Assembly: GCA_009602735.1 (NCBI GenBank)
Contig: WELA01009367.1
Coordinates: forward strand, 52,641-116,640
Direction of reading: 5' to 3'
Source: Mesotaenium endlicherianum
Lineage: Eukaryota > Streptophyta > Zygnematophyceae > Zygnematales > Mesotaeniaceae
Length of the DNA: 64,000 bases
Positions 47,340 to 58,600 of this stretch are shown here, one piece after another (positions within the stretch are counted from its first letter, which is position 1; every line of letters starts with the position of its first letter). A program made the translations under genes and the position numbers. The notes beneath the pieces were generated by a model. The model ran no database searches. It saw only the letters and a list, made by a program, of their open reading frames with translations, and was not told the DNA's origin.

Positions 47340-48243
47340 TGCGCATGAGCGCAGGATGATCAGCACGCCTCACGCTGCGTTTTTGGATAATTCGCAGGGC
47401 ATCGTGCTGGTCAACACGCAGGCCCCGTAGCGCATCATGTTCGACACTGGCGCCCAGCCAGTCCTCATCAGCCTGCGCTACTTCCGCCAGCTGGGCCTCT
47501 CGTCAGCCGACCTAGAGGATTTGCCTACGCGGATCAACACCGCTGCCGGCACGTCCGAGACCGTCACCGGGCGCACGCGGCTGGCCCTTCGCTTCACCTT
47601 TCGGCCCGGCACTCCGGATGAGACGACCATCCACCGGCATGCGTTGGTCACTCGCTCCGAGACCTTCGACGTGCTCCTTGGCCAGGTCGTGCTCTTTCCT
47701 ATCGGCGCCGCAGTGGATAACTGGGTGGAGCGGGTCTTTTATCAACCCGACTGGCAGTCAAGGGGGACCCGCACTGCATCTGTGCCACTTGACATCTTGG
47801 ATCGTCGCTCAGCTGAGTCCGCCCTCTACGGCTTCATGGCGCTGGACGACGGTCGGTCCGTGGTTCAGACCGATAAGGGGTGGGCCGAGGATGACGAGGT
47901 CTCCGTCAGCGCCGACTTACTGGAGACGCAGGAGGAGGATCCCAAGGTGTCTGGTGCCGAGCACTACCTCACGCCCCAGGAGCAGGCTGACGCTCTGGCC
48001 GCACAAGCCAGGGAGACAGTGCGGATCTACGCCGCGCATAATGCCATGATGCGTCAGATGGCGGCAGACGCCGTAGAGGCACATGCCGTTGCCACGGCTG
48101 CCCTTACTGCTGCAGCTCACGCTCATGACGCAACCACAGCCGCAGCAGCCATACCTAGGCCACAGCCTCCTGCGACGAGCGGACCCTCCTCGAGATCATA
48201 CGTCCGTGTACGGCATGACGTGCCTGTGGGGGTCGCTATCTAG
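47340..48243 (+). mobile_element. Aspartic protease region of copy B (fossil part)
   Basis: MFDTGAQPVLISLRYFRQLG gives the retropepsin DTGA active-site motif. It is followed by a beta-rich segment (TFDVLLGQVVLFPIGAAVD, where the flap and the second strand are expected) and then an acidic linker. Copy A aligns over the whole stretch. Confidence 0.75.
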
Positions 48244-49600
48244 TACCGCATGGCATCCCAGTCGCCCTCACCCGCACCGTTGCACCGGACAAGCGACTCG
48301 TGGCCACGCACTACCACGTCTGAGGATGAGGCCATGAGGCAGGCAGCATTCCCCGGCAGGTCCGACGATGCGTCAATGAGCAGCGAGGAGGAGGAGTGGC
48401 AGGAGTGATCCCAGGAGGCCGCAGAGGAGCCCGCAGCCCCGCCGTCAGCAGAGCCACCGCCGCCCACGCCTACAGCTCGCGTCCGACGCCAGCCTACAGG
48501 GCCTCCCGGCTTCAGTTATCTCTCACACAAGACCACGGCCAATCCCCGTTGAGCCCATCCATGCGCCGGCGGGCCTAGTCGTCCAATACAGCACGACTGT
48601 TTGACCAGCAACGAGTGCCGTGACGTCACGCACTTGTTCGCTGGCAACAGCCTGAGCACTGGCTGGCCAGTTCGCGCCTTCGCCAGCACCGCCTCCACGG
48701 TTCCTTTCTCCGCCATCGACCCGCAAGCCGGACGTGCGCAGCAGACAGTGCCCAGGACCAGCATCCTCGGTCCTTGGCGTACAGGTCCTTCCCCCTACGC
48801 CGGGCCAGCTCTACGCTTCGCACGCCGCACTCTGCCACTAGACCGGCGCGCACGCGAGGTCACTCCGATTCGCAAGTATACCAGGGCTGCCTGCGAGGCC
48901 ACGCCTCTGCGCGACACTCCCAGGGACGCACGGGAGGTCACTCCTCTTCGCGAGGGGAGAGAAGTCACTCCTTGCGCGAGACGCGCCCGCGCTCAATCAC
49001 ACCGCCGTATGACGGTCTGCGCGATCTCTGCACCCGCGAGCATGACGCACAGTCTTCCTCCACCACTGTAGCCCACGCACTATACCAGACGCCGCTTGGC
49101 TGGCCTGCCGACGTCCCGCGCAGTCATATAGCCGGCGACGGGCCGTCTGGGTCACCTCCTCATGAGGTGGCCCGCACCGCTGCGCGCCTCCGCGACCGTC
49201 ATCCTCATCCGCACGCAACACGCGCAGGGCCCATGCAGCGCAGCCAGCGGGAGCGCGTCCGACTCGCATCTCTTTCGCAGCTGCGCCCGCGAGTCCAACT
49301 CGCCCCACGTCAGCTCGTCCGTCCTCGACAGGCAGCACATTGGGACGAGCGCTTCGTCAGCACAGTGCCCCTTCAGGCAGATCTTCGCGAGCGTCAGCGT
49401 TCGTACTTTGATCAGCATTCCCAGCTGCCCCAGCGCACCGCCACAGAGCAGCTGGCCCACGCCGCTTCACATCACGCAGACTACAGGACGAGGGACCGGT
49501 GGCAGCAGCAGTGCGTGCGCGACGCGCAGGCTCTGGCTCGCCCAGTGCCCGAGGAGGCCTTACGGGACGCGCGTGCGCGCTGGTGCACTTATCAGGCACA
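48244..49600 (+). mobile_element. Linker between protease and methyltransferase in copy B
   Basis: Acidic EEEE-rich and then P/R-rich low-complexity sequence (GPPGF near 48,500, then arginine-rich repeats of 'REVTPLRE' type near 48,850-48,970), and then a helical part (AHAASHHADY...RDRWQQQCVRDAQALARPV). It is alignable to copy A 37,500-38,820. It ends at the hAT 1 insertion site. Confidence 0.6.
49593..49600. repeat. Target-site duplication of hAT 1, left copy
   Basis: caggcaca, repeated exactly at 61,288-61,295. Eight bases is the size hAT transposases generate. Confidence 0.9.
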
Positions 49601-49710
49601 GAGGGTTACGCTGTACGCTTGTACGCTTAGTTTGACTAATACGCTAGTTCGCTTAGATCGGTGTTCAAAAAAATGGACTAGTTCGCTTAATACGCTTAGT
49701 ACGCCAACGT
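49601..49710. repeat. Left terminus of hAT 1 with subterminal repeats
   Basis: Terminal inverted repeat of about 18 bp, then the motif tacgctta or ttcgctta about six times, partly at ~10-bp steps near the edge (ctgtacgcttgtacgctta). Confidence 0.8.
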
Positions 49711-49889
49711 CACAACGGCGTCGACGTGCAGTAGCGACGACGTTGACATTACATGTCGGTCGCACGTGTACAAAAGGCACGTCATGTCAGACTGTTTATT
49801 TCGTTCAAAATGACCGGTAACTTTTTTTGGGCAATTTCGGATCTGCTCTCTGCCCGGATTGCGGCGACAATTTCGAAAACTACTTTGAG

Positions 49890-50135
49890 CTTTTTCTATT
49901 TAGGGATGTAAAGCAAGCGGATTTGAACACCCACCGCCTGGTGCAGGGATAAGACACTACCCAACCAACCATGCACGTTTCTTCTTACTTCGCGATCGGT
50001 AATTACGACTTATTAGGGCAAAAACGCTTGGCGAAAAGGAAATCACGGATTTCCACAAAATGGATGGTCCCGGGCGCCAGCCGTCGGGCTCGAACTCCCG
50101 CCACCAGTTGCCGGAAGCGACGCTACCAATTATTC
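49890..50135 (-). other. Two tRNA-like (SINE-type) fragments, tentative
   Basis: On the minus strand, two segments look like tRNA T-arm/B-box sequence: gtgggtgttcaaatccgc (about 49,918-49,940), preceded by ggttgggtagtgtc, and ggcgggagttcgagcccgac (about 50,085-50,105), preceded by ttggtagcgtcgc. The order (A-box-like, then B-box-like) fits a tRNA-derived SINE head or a degraded tRNA. Arms do not pair well enough to call a functional tRNA. Confidence 0.3.
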
Positions 50136-50806
50136 ACTATAAGTAGCTATGACAACCCGCATTCTTGTTCTTAAATAAAATGTCTTGTAACCGCTTTGTT
50201 TATGTACCATCTATACGACATTCAATCATGTCAAAGCTGGGAGGGCCGCTTAGCCTAGTTCTTTTTTGTACTTCCTAATTTGATTATTTGTTGAATTAGA
50301 ACATTGAGCAGTATCATTATTTCTTAGTCGAGTAGAACAAGCTTCAGGGAAGAGGTATAAATATAATTCAACATCTTAGCAAGCATGTCTAACAACTAAG
50401 AAGTTCTTATAAAGGCCACATTCAAGAGTGATTAAAGATAGATTAAGGATTATTTTCGTACTCTCTTTTTCTCACTAACACTGGGAGGGCCACTTAGCAG
50501 AGCATTCTTTTTGTACATTTTAACTAGCTAATTGATTTAATAAGAACACTTAGGAGTATCATTACTTCTTAAACGAGTAAAATGAGCTTTAATGTAGAAG
50601 TATAAACATGATTCATACTATTTGCAAGCATGCATAAGAAGTTAGAGGTAATCCATACCATGTAAGTCATTCACAAAGTACCACATTCCATGAAGACATA
50701 GGGCACAAAAAATTGATTTCAAATATATTCATTTTCTCAACCTCCTTTTTTTTCTTTAATATGTACATGCTACCTTTCGTACATACAAGTTAACTGACTA
50801 ACACAT

Positions 50807-53158
50807 CTAGTAACCAATCGCTCTTGGCCTTCTTCTTAGTGGAGCGGAAACACTAGGTCGCTCCTCCACCTCCTCTTCCTCCACCTCCATCCCCTCACTC
50901 AACGAGGCATGCACGGCAAGATTGAGATCCTCCTCTTCAGATGTCTCCAAGAACTCCGCTTCTTCAACCCATGGAGTCGCGCCGACACTTGGTCCAAGGA
51001 AGTCCAAACTCTTCTCCTGAAGTCTCAACATAGAATGCACGTACACTAACTTCTTTGCTCTAGTAGGGAGCAGCCTATTGCGAAGTGGACTATGAACAAA
51101 CCCGTACTCAGACCAATTTCTCTCACATGCAGCTGCTGAACCGGGTTGCGACAATATTCTCATAGCAAGAAGCTGAAGATTAGGACAATGACTTCCATAT
51201 GTTTCCCACCACTTGTGAGCAGGCATCATGGTCTTATTAGCCTTGCAAACATCATCGCCAAAAATGTCACCGCTCTGCCGGTAGAGCGCCAACTCTCGAT
51301 CCACCAATGCTCGGTCAAGCACACTTCCTCCAACAAGGGTATTCCGCACGTCGGACCAATCGGTTAGTAGACACTTCTCAATTGCCCAAGACTCATGGTC
51401 TTGGAACTCGGGGTCCAAATAGTAGCCTGTAGTCAAACAAAGTCAAGAAGTAAACTTAGTATATGACAACACAATGCACTTCACAAAAGAGAGAGCAATA
51501 ACAATAGCAAGCACAAAAACAAAAACAATGACCAGCACACGATAACAAGCATGCAAGAGAACGCCAGCCGCCAAGCAAAAAAGTGAGCAACATCAAAATA
51601 GAGTTTTACCTGCAGAATGCAGGGGGCTGTGAAGCTGCTCCCAGCGAGCCTTCACGTCCTTCTTAACTTGGGTTATTTGTGCTGGTTTGAGTCCTACAAT
51701 CTCATGCACATGCTCTTTAATGGCACTCATGCGAGCCCAAATCTTCCCAAGAGAAGGTTGTGGAGAGTCGACTAGTCGAAGGAGAACTACAATCGGCTCA
51801 CACACGGCTACCCATACCTTCACTCGCTCCCAAAGTTCATCGTCGCGAACTAGGTCTCTAATCTCCGTAGCCTCACCTACACAACCGTTCTTTGCCGCCC
51901 ACTCGAGCCATCTTCTGTCAGACACCATAGCTTGTAAGGTATCCCTCACAACAATGAGTCGTTGCAAGCAAAGGAAGTTACTAGCAAACCTCGTGGGTCC
52001 TGGCTTCAACAACTCTAGTTTATTCTCAAGCCTTGCCCCATGCTCACGGTAAAGAGCGTGAGGCATGTGGTGGTTTGCAACAAACTGGACCAAGTGCTTG
52101 AAGCTATCGATTATGCCCTCTAGCTCTTTTACTTTTCCTATGTCTTTCAACAGCAGGTCCAAAATGTGAGCAGCACAAGGCGTCCAATATATATGCGGGT
52201 GCTTCTCACGAACCACATTACAACCAGCTACAATGTTAGCTGCAGAGTCTGTGCAAAGTTGTACGACATGATCGGCCCCTATTTTCTCCACGGCCGCAAG
52301 CAGGTGGCTACCAATGTACTCACCCGTTTTCCTTTCACCCTCAGTGTTGATAGCATCCATGAACATTTCAGTGCCTCCCACAACCATAAGCACGTTAAGA
52401 AGAGGGTGCCCACATGGATCGGTCCACCCATCTGCTACAATGCTACAACCCATCTGTGGTAGTCCCTTTTTTTGTTTCTTCTCCCAAGCCTCTATCTTCG
52501 ACACCTCTTTATCTAGTAGGGTACTTCCGAGAGGCTTATCCTTCATCGGGACATACACTAGACCCGTTTCTAAGGTGTACTTACTGACAGCAACCAACAT
52601 GTCCCTAAAGAAGTCACTGCGAGCAACATTGAATGAGCAACCAGTGCCATAGAAGAAACGGGCGACAGTCTCATGAACAGCATCAGCATTCATCTTCTGC
52701 AACATGTCACTTATAGAGGTTTGCCCTGACTCCCTGCCTAAGGAGGGGGACTCTCCAGCACTTGCACAACCCCATTCATGCACGCGCTTTCGTGCAGCTT
52801 GTATGACACTCTTCCTACGTCGCGTTCCTAATAAAGAATTAGCCATACCGTTGCTACGGCTAATCATGAGATCTAGAACTTCATCGGGAACATCCTCACA
52901 CTGACTAACATCCTTACAGCCTCCTGTGAAATGGCCACGAATCCGCGTGACTCCACCGGTAAACTCCCTGGGGCAGTAGTTGCACTTCACCTTCGGATAT
53001 GAATTCTTGGACTTGGCTTCCACAACGATGGTCACATGGCCCCACTCTGGACCAGACCTTGCAGCAACTGCCCTAGGGGGAAGACGAGCGGTTAAAGCTG
53101 CAGTGGACGCCCTCATTCCACCAAGCGTTGCTCCAGACGAAGTGCATGGTTGAGACAT
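50807..53158 (-). CDS. hAT transposase, BED zinc finger, 722 residues
   Basis: Cut-and-paste transposase of hAT 1. Coding exons 53158-51610 and 51426-50807 (minus), with a 183-bp GT-AG intron; the join is in frame and completes G517. Domains: BED-type zinc finger (C59, C62, H76, C81); DUF659-type RNase H-like core with D243 (VADGWTD) and D304 (LCTDSAAN) followed by CAAH; and the hAT C-terminal dimerisation domain with the catalytic Glu E618 (SAAACERNWSEYGFVHS). The tail is acidic, with a basic end. All three catalytic residues are present and nothing interrupts the frame. The ATG at 53,158 is chosen because an upstream ATG (53,224) would translate through a likely splice acceptor (ttattgcag just before 53,172). 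That implies a 5' leader intron, the one holding the satellite array. Confidence 0.92.
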
Positions 53159-53229
53159 GATGCGCGTGAAACCTGCAATAATGAAGTACAGTAACAACTT
53201 GTAAGAGACATAACAAGATGCCATTCAAA

Positions 53230-55690
53230 TGCCATTTAAACAAGCAAAAACACAACAATAGGCAAACAAGAGAGCAGGCAATCCCAACAAAAGCACGGGC
53301 TGGCCGCCAGCCCCAACAGCAGCAAGCAAGGGGCTGGCAGCCAGCCCCGACAAGAGCACGCATGAGGTTGGCCGCCAACCCCGACACAAGCAAGCAGGAC
53401 AACAGCCAGCCCCAACTAAGACCCTAAAACAGCAAGCAAGCCCGCCCTGACTAAACCCTAAAATAGCAAGCACGGGCTGGCCGCCAGCCCCAACAGCAGC
53501 AAGCAAGGGGCTGGCAGCCAACCCCGACAAGATCACGCACGGGGTTGGCCGCCAGCCCCCACACGAGCAAGCACGACAACACCCAGCCTCAACTAAGACC
53601 CTAAAACAGCAAGCAAGCCCGCCCCGACTAAACCCTAAAAAGCAAGCACGCGCAGGCCTCCAGCCCCAACAGCAGCAAGCAAGGGGCTGGCAGCCAGCCC
53701 CAACAAGAGCAAGCACGGGGCTGGCAGCCAGCCCCGACAAGAGCACGCATGAGGTTGGCCGCCAGCCCCGACACGAGCAAGCACGACAACACCCAGCCTC
53801 AACTAAGTCCCTAAAACAGCAAGCAAGCCCGCCTCGACTAAACCCTAAAACAGCAAGCCAGCCCGCCCCGACTAAAACCCTAAGAGAGCAAGCAAGGGGC
53901 TGACAACCAGCCTCGACAAAACTCAAAAGCAAGTCCGGGGCTAACAGCCAGCCCCGACAAAACTAAGCAAGGCGCTGGCAGCCCGCCCCCACTAAAATCC
54001 TAAACAGCAAGCAAAGGCAAACCAGCCCGCCCTGACTGTAACCCTAAGACAACAGGCAAGGGACTGGCAGCCAGCCCTGACAAAAGCAAGCAAGGGGCTG
54101 ACAACCAGCCCCGACAAGACTCAACAGCAAGCTCGGGGCTAACAGCCAGCCCCACAAAATCAAGCAAGGGGCTAGCAGCTCGCCCTGACAAGAGCATGCA
54201 AGGGGCTGCTGCAGCAAAGCAGCAGCCAGCCCGCCCTGACCAGAGCATGCAAGGGGCGGCTGCAGCACAAAAGACAGACTGCCCCGACCAAAGCAAGAGA
54301 AAAATACGCAAGGGAGGGAGACGCAGGGGAAGGGGGGGGGACCTGAAACACTTGTTGGAGATTGGCTGCGTGTGGATTGGCGCAAGGCCTGCCGACTCGC
54401 TCGTTTTGAACTTGGGCTGCTTCACACATAAGAGAAGGGACAATGTACACACATGTAAGATAGACAACAGCACACCAGCAAGAGCACGGTGCTGCAGCCA
54501 GACAGCCCCAACCAAAACAAGCAAGGGGCAACTGTAGCACAGCAGCAGCCAGACAGCATGCCAGACAGCCCCACTCAAAAAAGCAAGGGGCGCGCGGACG
54601 CCACTACCAGTAAGAACAGGGCAAAGAGGGAGAAAGGAGATAGGGAAGGGCATGGCACCTGATGCGCGTGTCGGAAGACGTGTGTGCACCAATGAGGGGT
54701 GAGTCTGGTAGCTTCTTTTTCACGCCTTCCTCACTGATACAAGACACACAAAAGGGCATAGGGTCGTCAAAACAGCAGCAGCAATCCCAATCAAGCAAGC
54801 AAGGGGCGAGCTGCTGCAGCACCACAGCAGCCAGACAGCATGCACCAGACAGCATGCAAAGGGCGGCTGCTGCAGCCAGACAGCAGGGCGGCAGCCAGCC
54901 CCACCAACAGCAAATAAGGGGCTGGCAGCCAGTCCCAACACAAGCAAGCAAGGGGCTGGCAGCCAGCCCCCACAGAAGAAAGCAAGGGGCTGGCAGCCAG
55001 CCCCGACCACAGCAAACAAGGGGCACGAGAGAGAACGGGAAAGAGGAAGGAGGATTAAGGCACCTGTCCACGTGTCAATGTCGCTCACGCGTCAATGGGC
55101 ACACGTGGGGTAGGCACAAGGGGGGTCTACTCGCTCCTTATTGTCTTGCCCTGCTTCACAAAAGACAAAAAAGGAGACAAAGCTGTAAAAAGATGCAACA
55201 GACAGCTAGCCCTAATCTACAGGACACAAACACGCAAGCACGAGGGAGAAAGTTCACAATCAGCAGAACAACAAATGTGCAATGGGTGCACAAAAACAGC
55301 AGCCGAGTTAGAAAAGGAAGGAAGCAAGAATGAACAACACAGGCACAGCAGGTTGCAGATAGAGCTGGTGCAAATGTGGACTAAAATCTCAAAATTGTAA
55401 GCAAGGGGATGCCAGCCAGCCCCGTGAAAACCGAGCAAGGGGTTGGCAGCCCACCCCCACTAAAACCCTGAAACAGCAAGCAAGGGGCTACCTGCCAGCC
55501 TCGACAGAAGCAAGCAAAGGGGCACAACAGCAGCCAGCCCCAATAAAAACCCTGACTTAACGAGCAAGAGGCTGGCAGCCCACCCCGACTTAAACACATT
55601 GCAAGCGAGGGGCTGGCAGCCAACCTCGACAAAAGCAAGCAAGGGGCACAACAATAGCCAGCCCCGACTAAAACCCTAAACCAACAAGAG
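53230..55690. repeat. Older, degenerate part of the hAT 1 satellite with unique blocks
   Basis: Diverged 30-60 bp units carrying the same ggctggc...gccagcc hairpin core (53,290-54,190; 54,880-55,025; 55,395-55,690) are interleaved with more complex blocks (54,190-54,880; 55,025-55,395). Variants such as ggggctgctgcagc...gcagcagcc extend the inverted repeat. The divergence implies these units are older than the homogeneous array to the right. Confidence 0.7.
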
Positions 55691-58600
55691 GGGCTGGCAA
55701 CCAGCCCCAACACAAGCAAGCAAGGGGCTGGCAGCTAGCACCCCAAAAAGCAAGCAAGGGGCTGGCAGCCAGCCCCGACACAAGGAAGCAAGGGGCTGGT
55801 TGCCAGCCCCCTCAAAAGCACGCAAGGGGCTGGCAGCCAGCCCCCCTAAGAGCAAGCAAGGGGCTGGTCGCCAGCCCCCAAAAAAGCAAGCAAGGTGCTG
55901 GCAGCCAGCCCCGACACAAGGAAGCAAGGGGCTGGTTGCCAGCCCCCTCAAAAGCACGCAAGGGGCTGGCAGCCAGCCCCCCTAAGAGCAAGCAAGGGGC
56001 TGGTCGCCAGCCCCCAAAAAAGCAAGCAAGGGGCTGGCAGCCAGCCCCGACACAAGGAAGCAAGGGGCTGGTTGCCAGCCCCCTCAAAAGCACGCAAGGG
56101 GCTGGCAGCCAGCCCCCCTAAGAGCAAGCAAGGGGCTGGTCGCCAGCCCCCAAAAAAGCAAGCAAGGGGCTGGCAGCCAGCCCCGACACAAGGAAGCAAG
56201 GGGCTGGTTGCCAGCCCCCTCAAAAGCACGCAAGGGGCTGGCAGCCAGCCCCCCTAAGAGCAAGCAAGGGGCTGATTGCCAGCCCCCAAAAAAGCATGCA
56301 AGGGGCTGGCAGCCAGTCCCGACACAAGCAATGAAGGGGCTAGTTGGCAGCCCCAACACAATGAAGCAAGGGGCTAGCAGCCAGCCCCGACACAGGCAAG
56401 CAAGGGGCTGGCTGCCAGCCCCAACACAAAAAAGCAAGGGGCTGGTTGCCAGCCCCCCAAAAAGCAAACAAGGGGCTGGCAGCCAGCCCCGACACAAGCA
56501 AGCAAGGGGCTGGTTGCCAGCCCCGACAAAAGCACGCAAGGGGCTGGCAGCCAGCCCCCCTAAGATCAAGCAAGGGGCTGGTTGCCAGCCCCAACACAAG
56601 CAATGAAGGGGCTGGTTGCCAGCCCCGACACAATGAAGCAAGGGGCTGGCTGCCAGCCCCGACACAGGCAAGCAAGGGGCTGGCTGCCAGCCCCGACACA
56701 GGCAAGCAAGGGGCTGGTTGCCAGCCCCGACACAATGAAGCAAGGGGCTGGCTGCGAGCCCCGACACAAACAAGCAAGGGGCTGGTTGCCAGCCCCGACA
56801 AAAGCACGCAAGGGGCTGGCAGCCAGCCCCCCTAAGATCAAGCAAGGGGCTGGNGCAGCTAGCACCCCAAAAAGGAAGCAAGGGGCTGGCAGCCAGCCCC
56901 GACACAAGGAAGCAAGGGGCTGGTTGCCAGCCTCCTCAAAAGCACGCAAGGGGCTGGCAGCCAGCCCCCCTAAGAGCAAGCAAGGGGCTGGTCGCCAGCC
57001 CCCAAAAAAGCAAGCAAGGGGCTGGCAGCCAGCCCCGACACAAGGAAGCAAGGGGCTGGTTGCCAGCCCCGACAAAAGCACGCAAGGGGCTGGCAGCCAG
57101 CCCCCCTAAGATCAAGCAAGGGGCTGGTTGCCAGCCCCAACACGAGCAATGAAGGGGTTGGTTGCCAGCCCCGACACAATGAAGCAAGGGGCTAGCAGCC
57201 AGCCTCAACACAGGCAAGCAAGGGGCTGGCTGCCAGCCCCAACACAAAAAAGCAAGGGGCTGGTTGCCTGCCCCGACAAAAGCACGCAAGGGGCTGGCAG
57301 CCAGCCCCCCTAAGATCAAGCAAGGGGCTGGTTGCCAGCCCCAACACAAGCAATGAAGGGGCTGGTTGCCAGCCCCGACACAATGAAGCAAGGGGCTGGC
57401 TGCCAGCCCCGACACAAGCAAGCAAGGGGCTGGTTGCCAGCCCCCCAAAAAGCAAGCAAGGGGCTGGCAGCCAGCCCCGACACAAGCAAGCAAGGGGCTG
57501 GTTGCCAGCCCCGACACAGGCAAGCAAGGGGCTGGCAGCCAGCCCCGACACAGGGAAGCAAGGGGCTGGTTGCCAACCCCGACAAAAGTACGCAAGGGGC
57601 TGGCAGCCAGCCCCCCTAAGAGCAAGCAAGGGGCTGGTCGCCAGCCCCCAAAAAAGCAAGCAAGGGGCTGGCAGCCAGCCCCGACACAGGGAAGCAAGGG
57701 GCTGGTTGCCAGCCCCGACAAAAGTACACAAGGGGCTGGCAGCCAGCCCCCCTAAGAGCAAGCAAGGGGCTGGTTGCCAGCCCCCCAAAAAGCATGCAAG
57801 GGGCTGGCAGCCAGTCCTGACACAAACAATGAAGGGGCTAATTGGCAGCCCCAACACAATGAAGCAAGGGGCTAGCAGCCAACCTCGACACAGGCAAGCA
57901 AGGGGCTGGCTGCCAGCCCCAACACAAAAAAGCAAGGGGCTGGATGCCTGTCCCGACAAAAGCACGCAAGGGGCTGGCAGCCAGCCCCCCTAAGAGCAAG
58001 TAAGGGGCTGAATGCCAGCCCCCCAAAAGCAAGCAAGGGGCTGGCAACCAGCCCCAACACAAGCAATGAAGGGGCTGGTTGCCAGCCCCGACACAATGAA
58101 GCAAGGGGCTGGTTGCCAGCCCCGACACAGGCAAGCAAGGGGCTGGTTGCCAGCCCCGACAAAAGCACGCAAGGGGCTGGCAGCCAGCCCCCCTAAGATC
58201 AAGCAAGGGGCTGGTTGCCAGCCCCAACACAAGCAATGAAGGGGCTGGTTGCCAGCCCAACACAATGAAGCAAGGGGCTGGCTGCCAGCCCCGACACAGG
58301 CAAGCAAGGGGCTGGTTGCCAGCCCCGACAAAAGCACGCAAGGGGCTGGCAGCCAGCCCCCCTAAGATCAAGCAAGGGGCTGGTTGCCAGCCCCAACACA
58401 AGCAATGAAGGGGCTGGTTGCCAGCCCCGACACAATGAAGCAAGGGGCTGGCTGCCAGCCCCGACACAGGCAAGCAAGGGGCTGGCTGCCAGCCCCGACA
58501 AAAGCACGCAAGGGGCTGGCAGCCAGCCCCCCTAAGATCAAGCAAGGGGCTGGTTGCCAGCCCCAACACAAGCAATGAAGGGGCTGGTTGCCAGCCCCGA

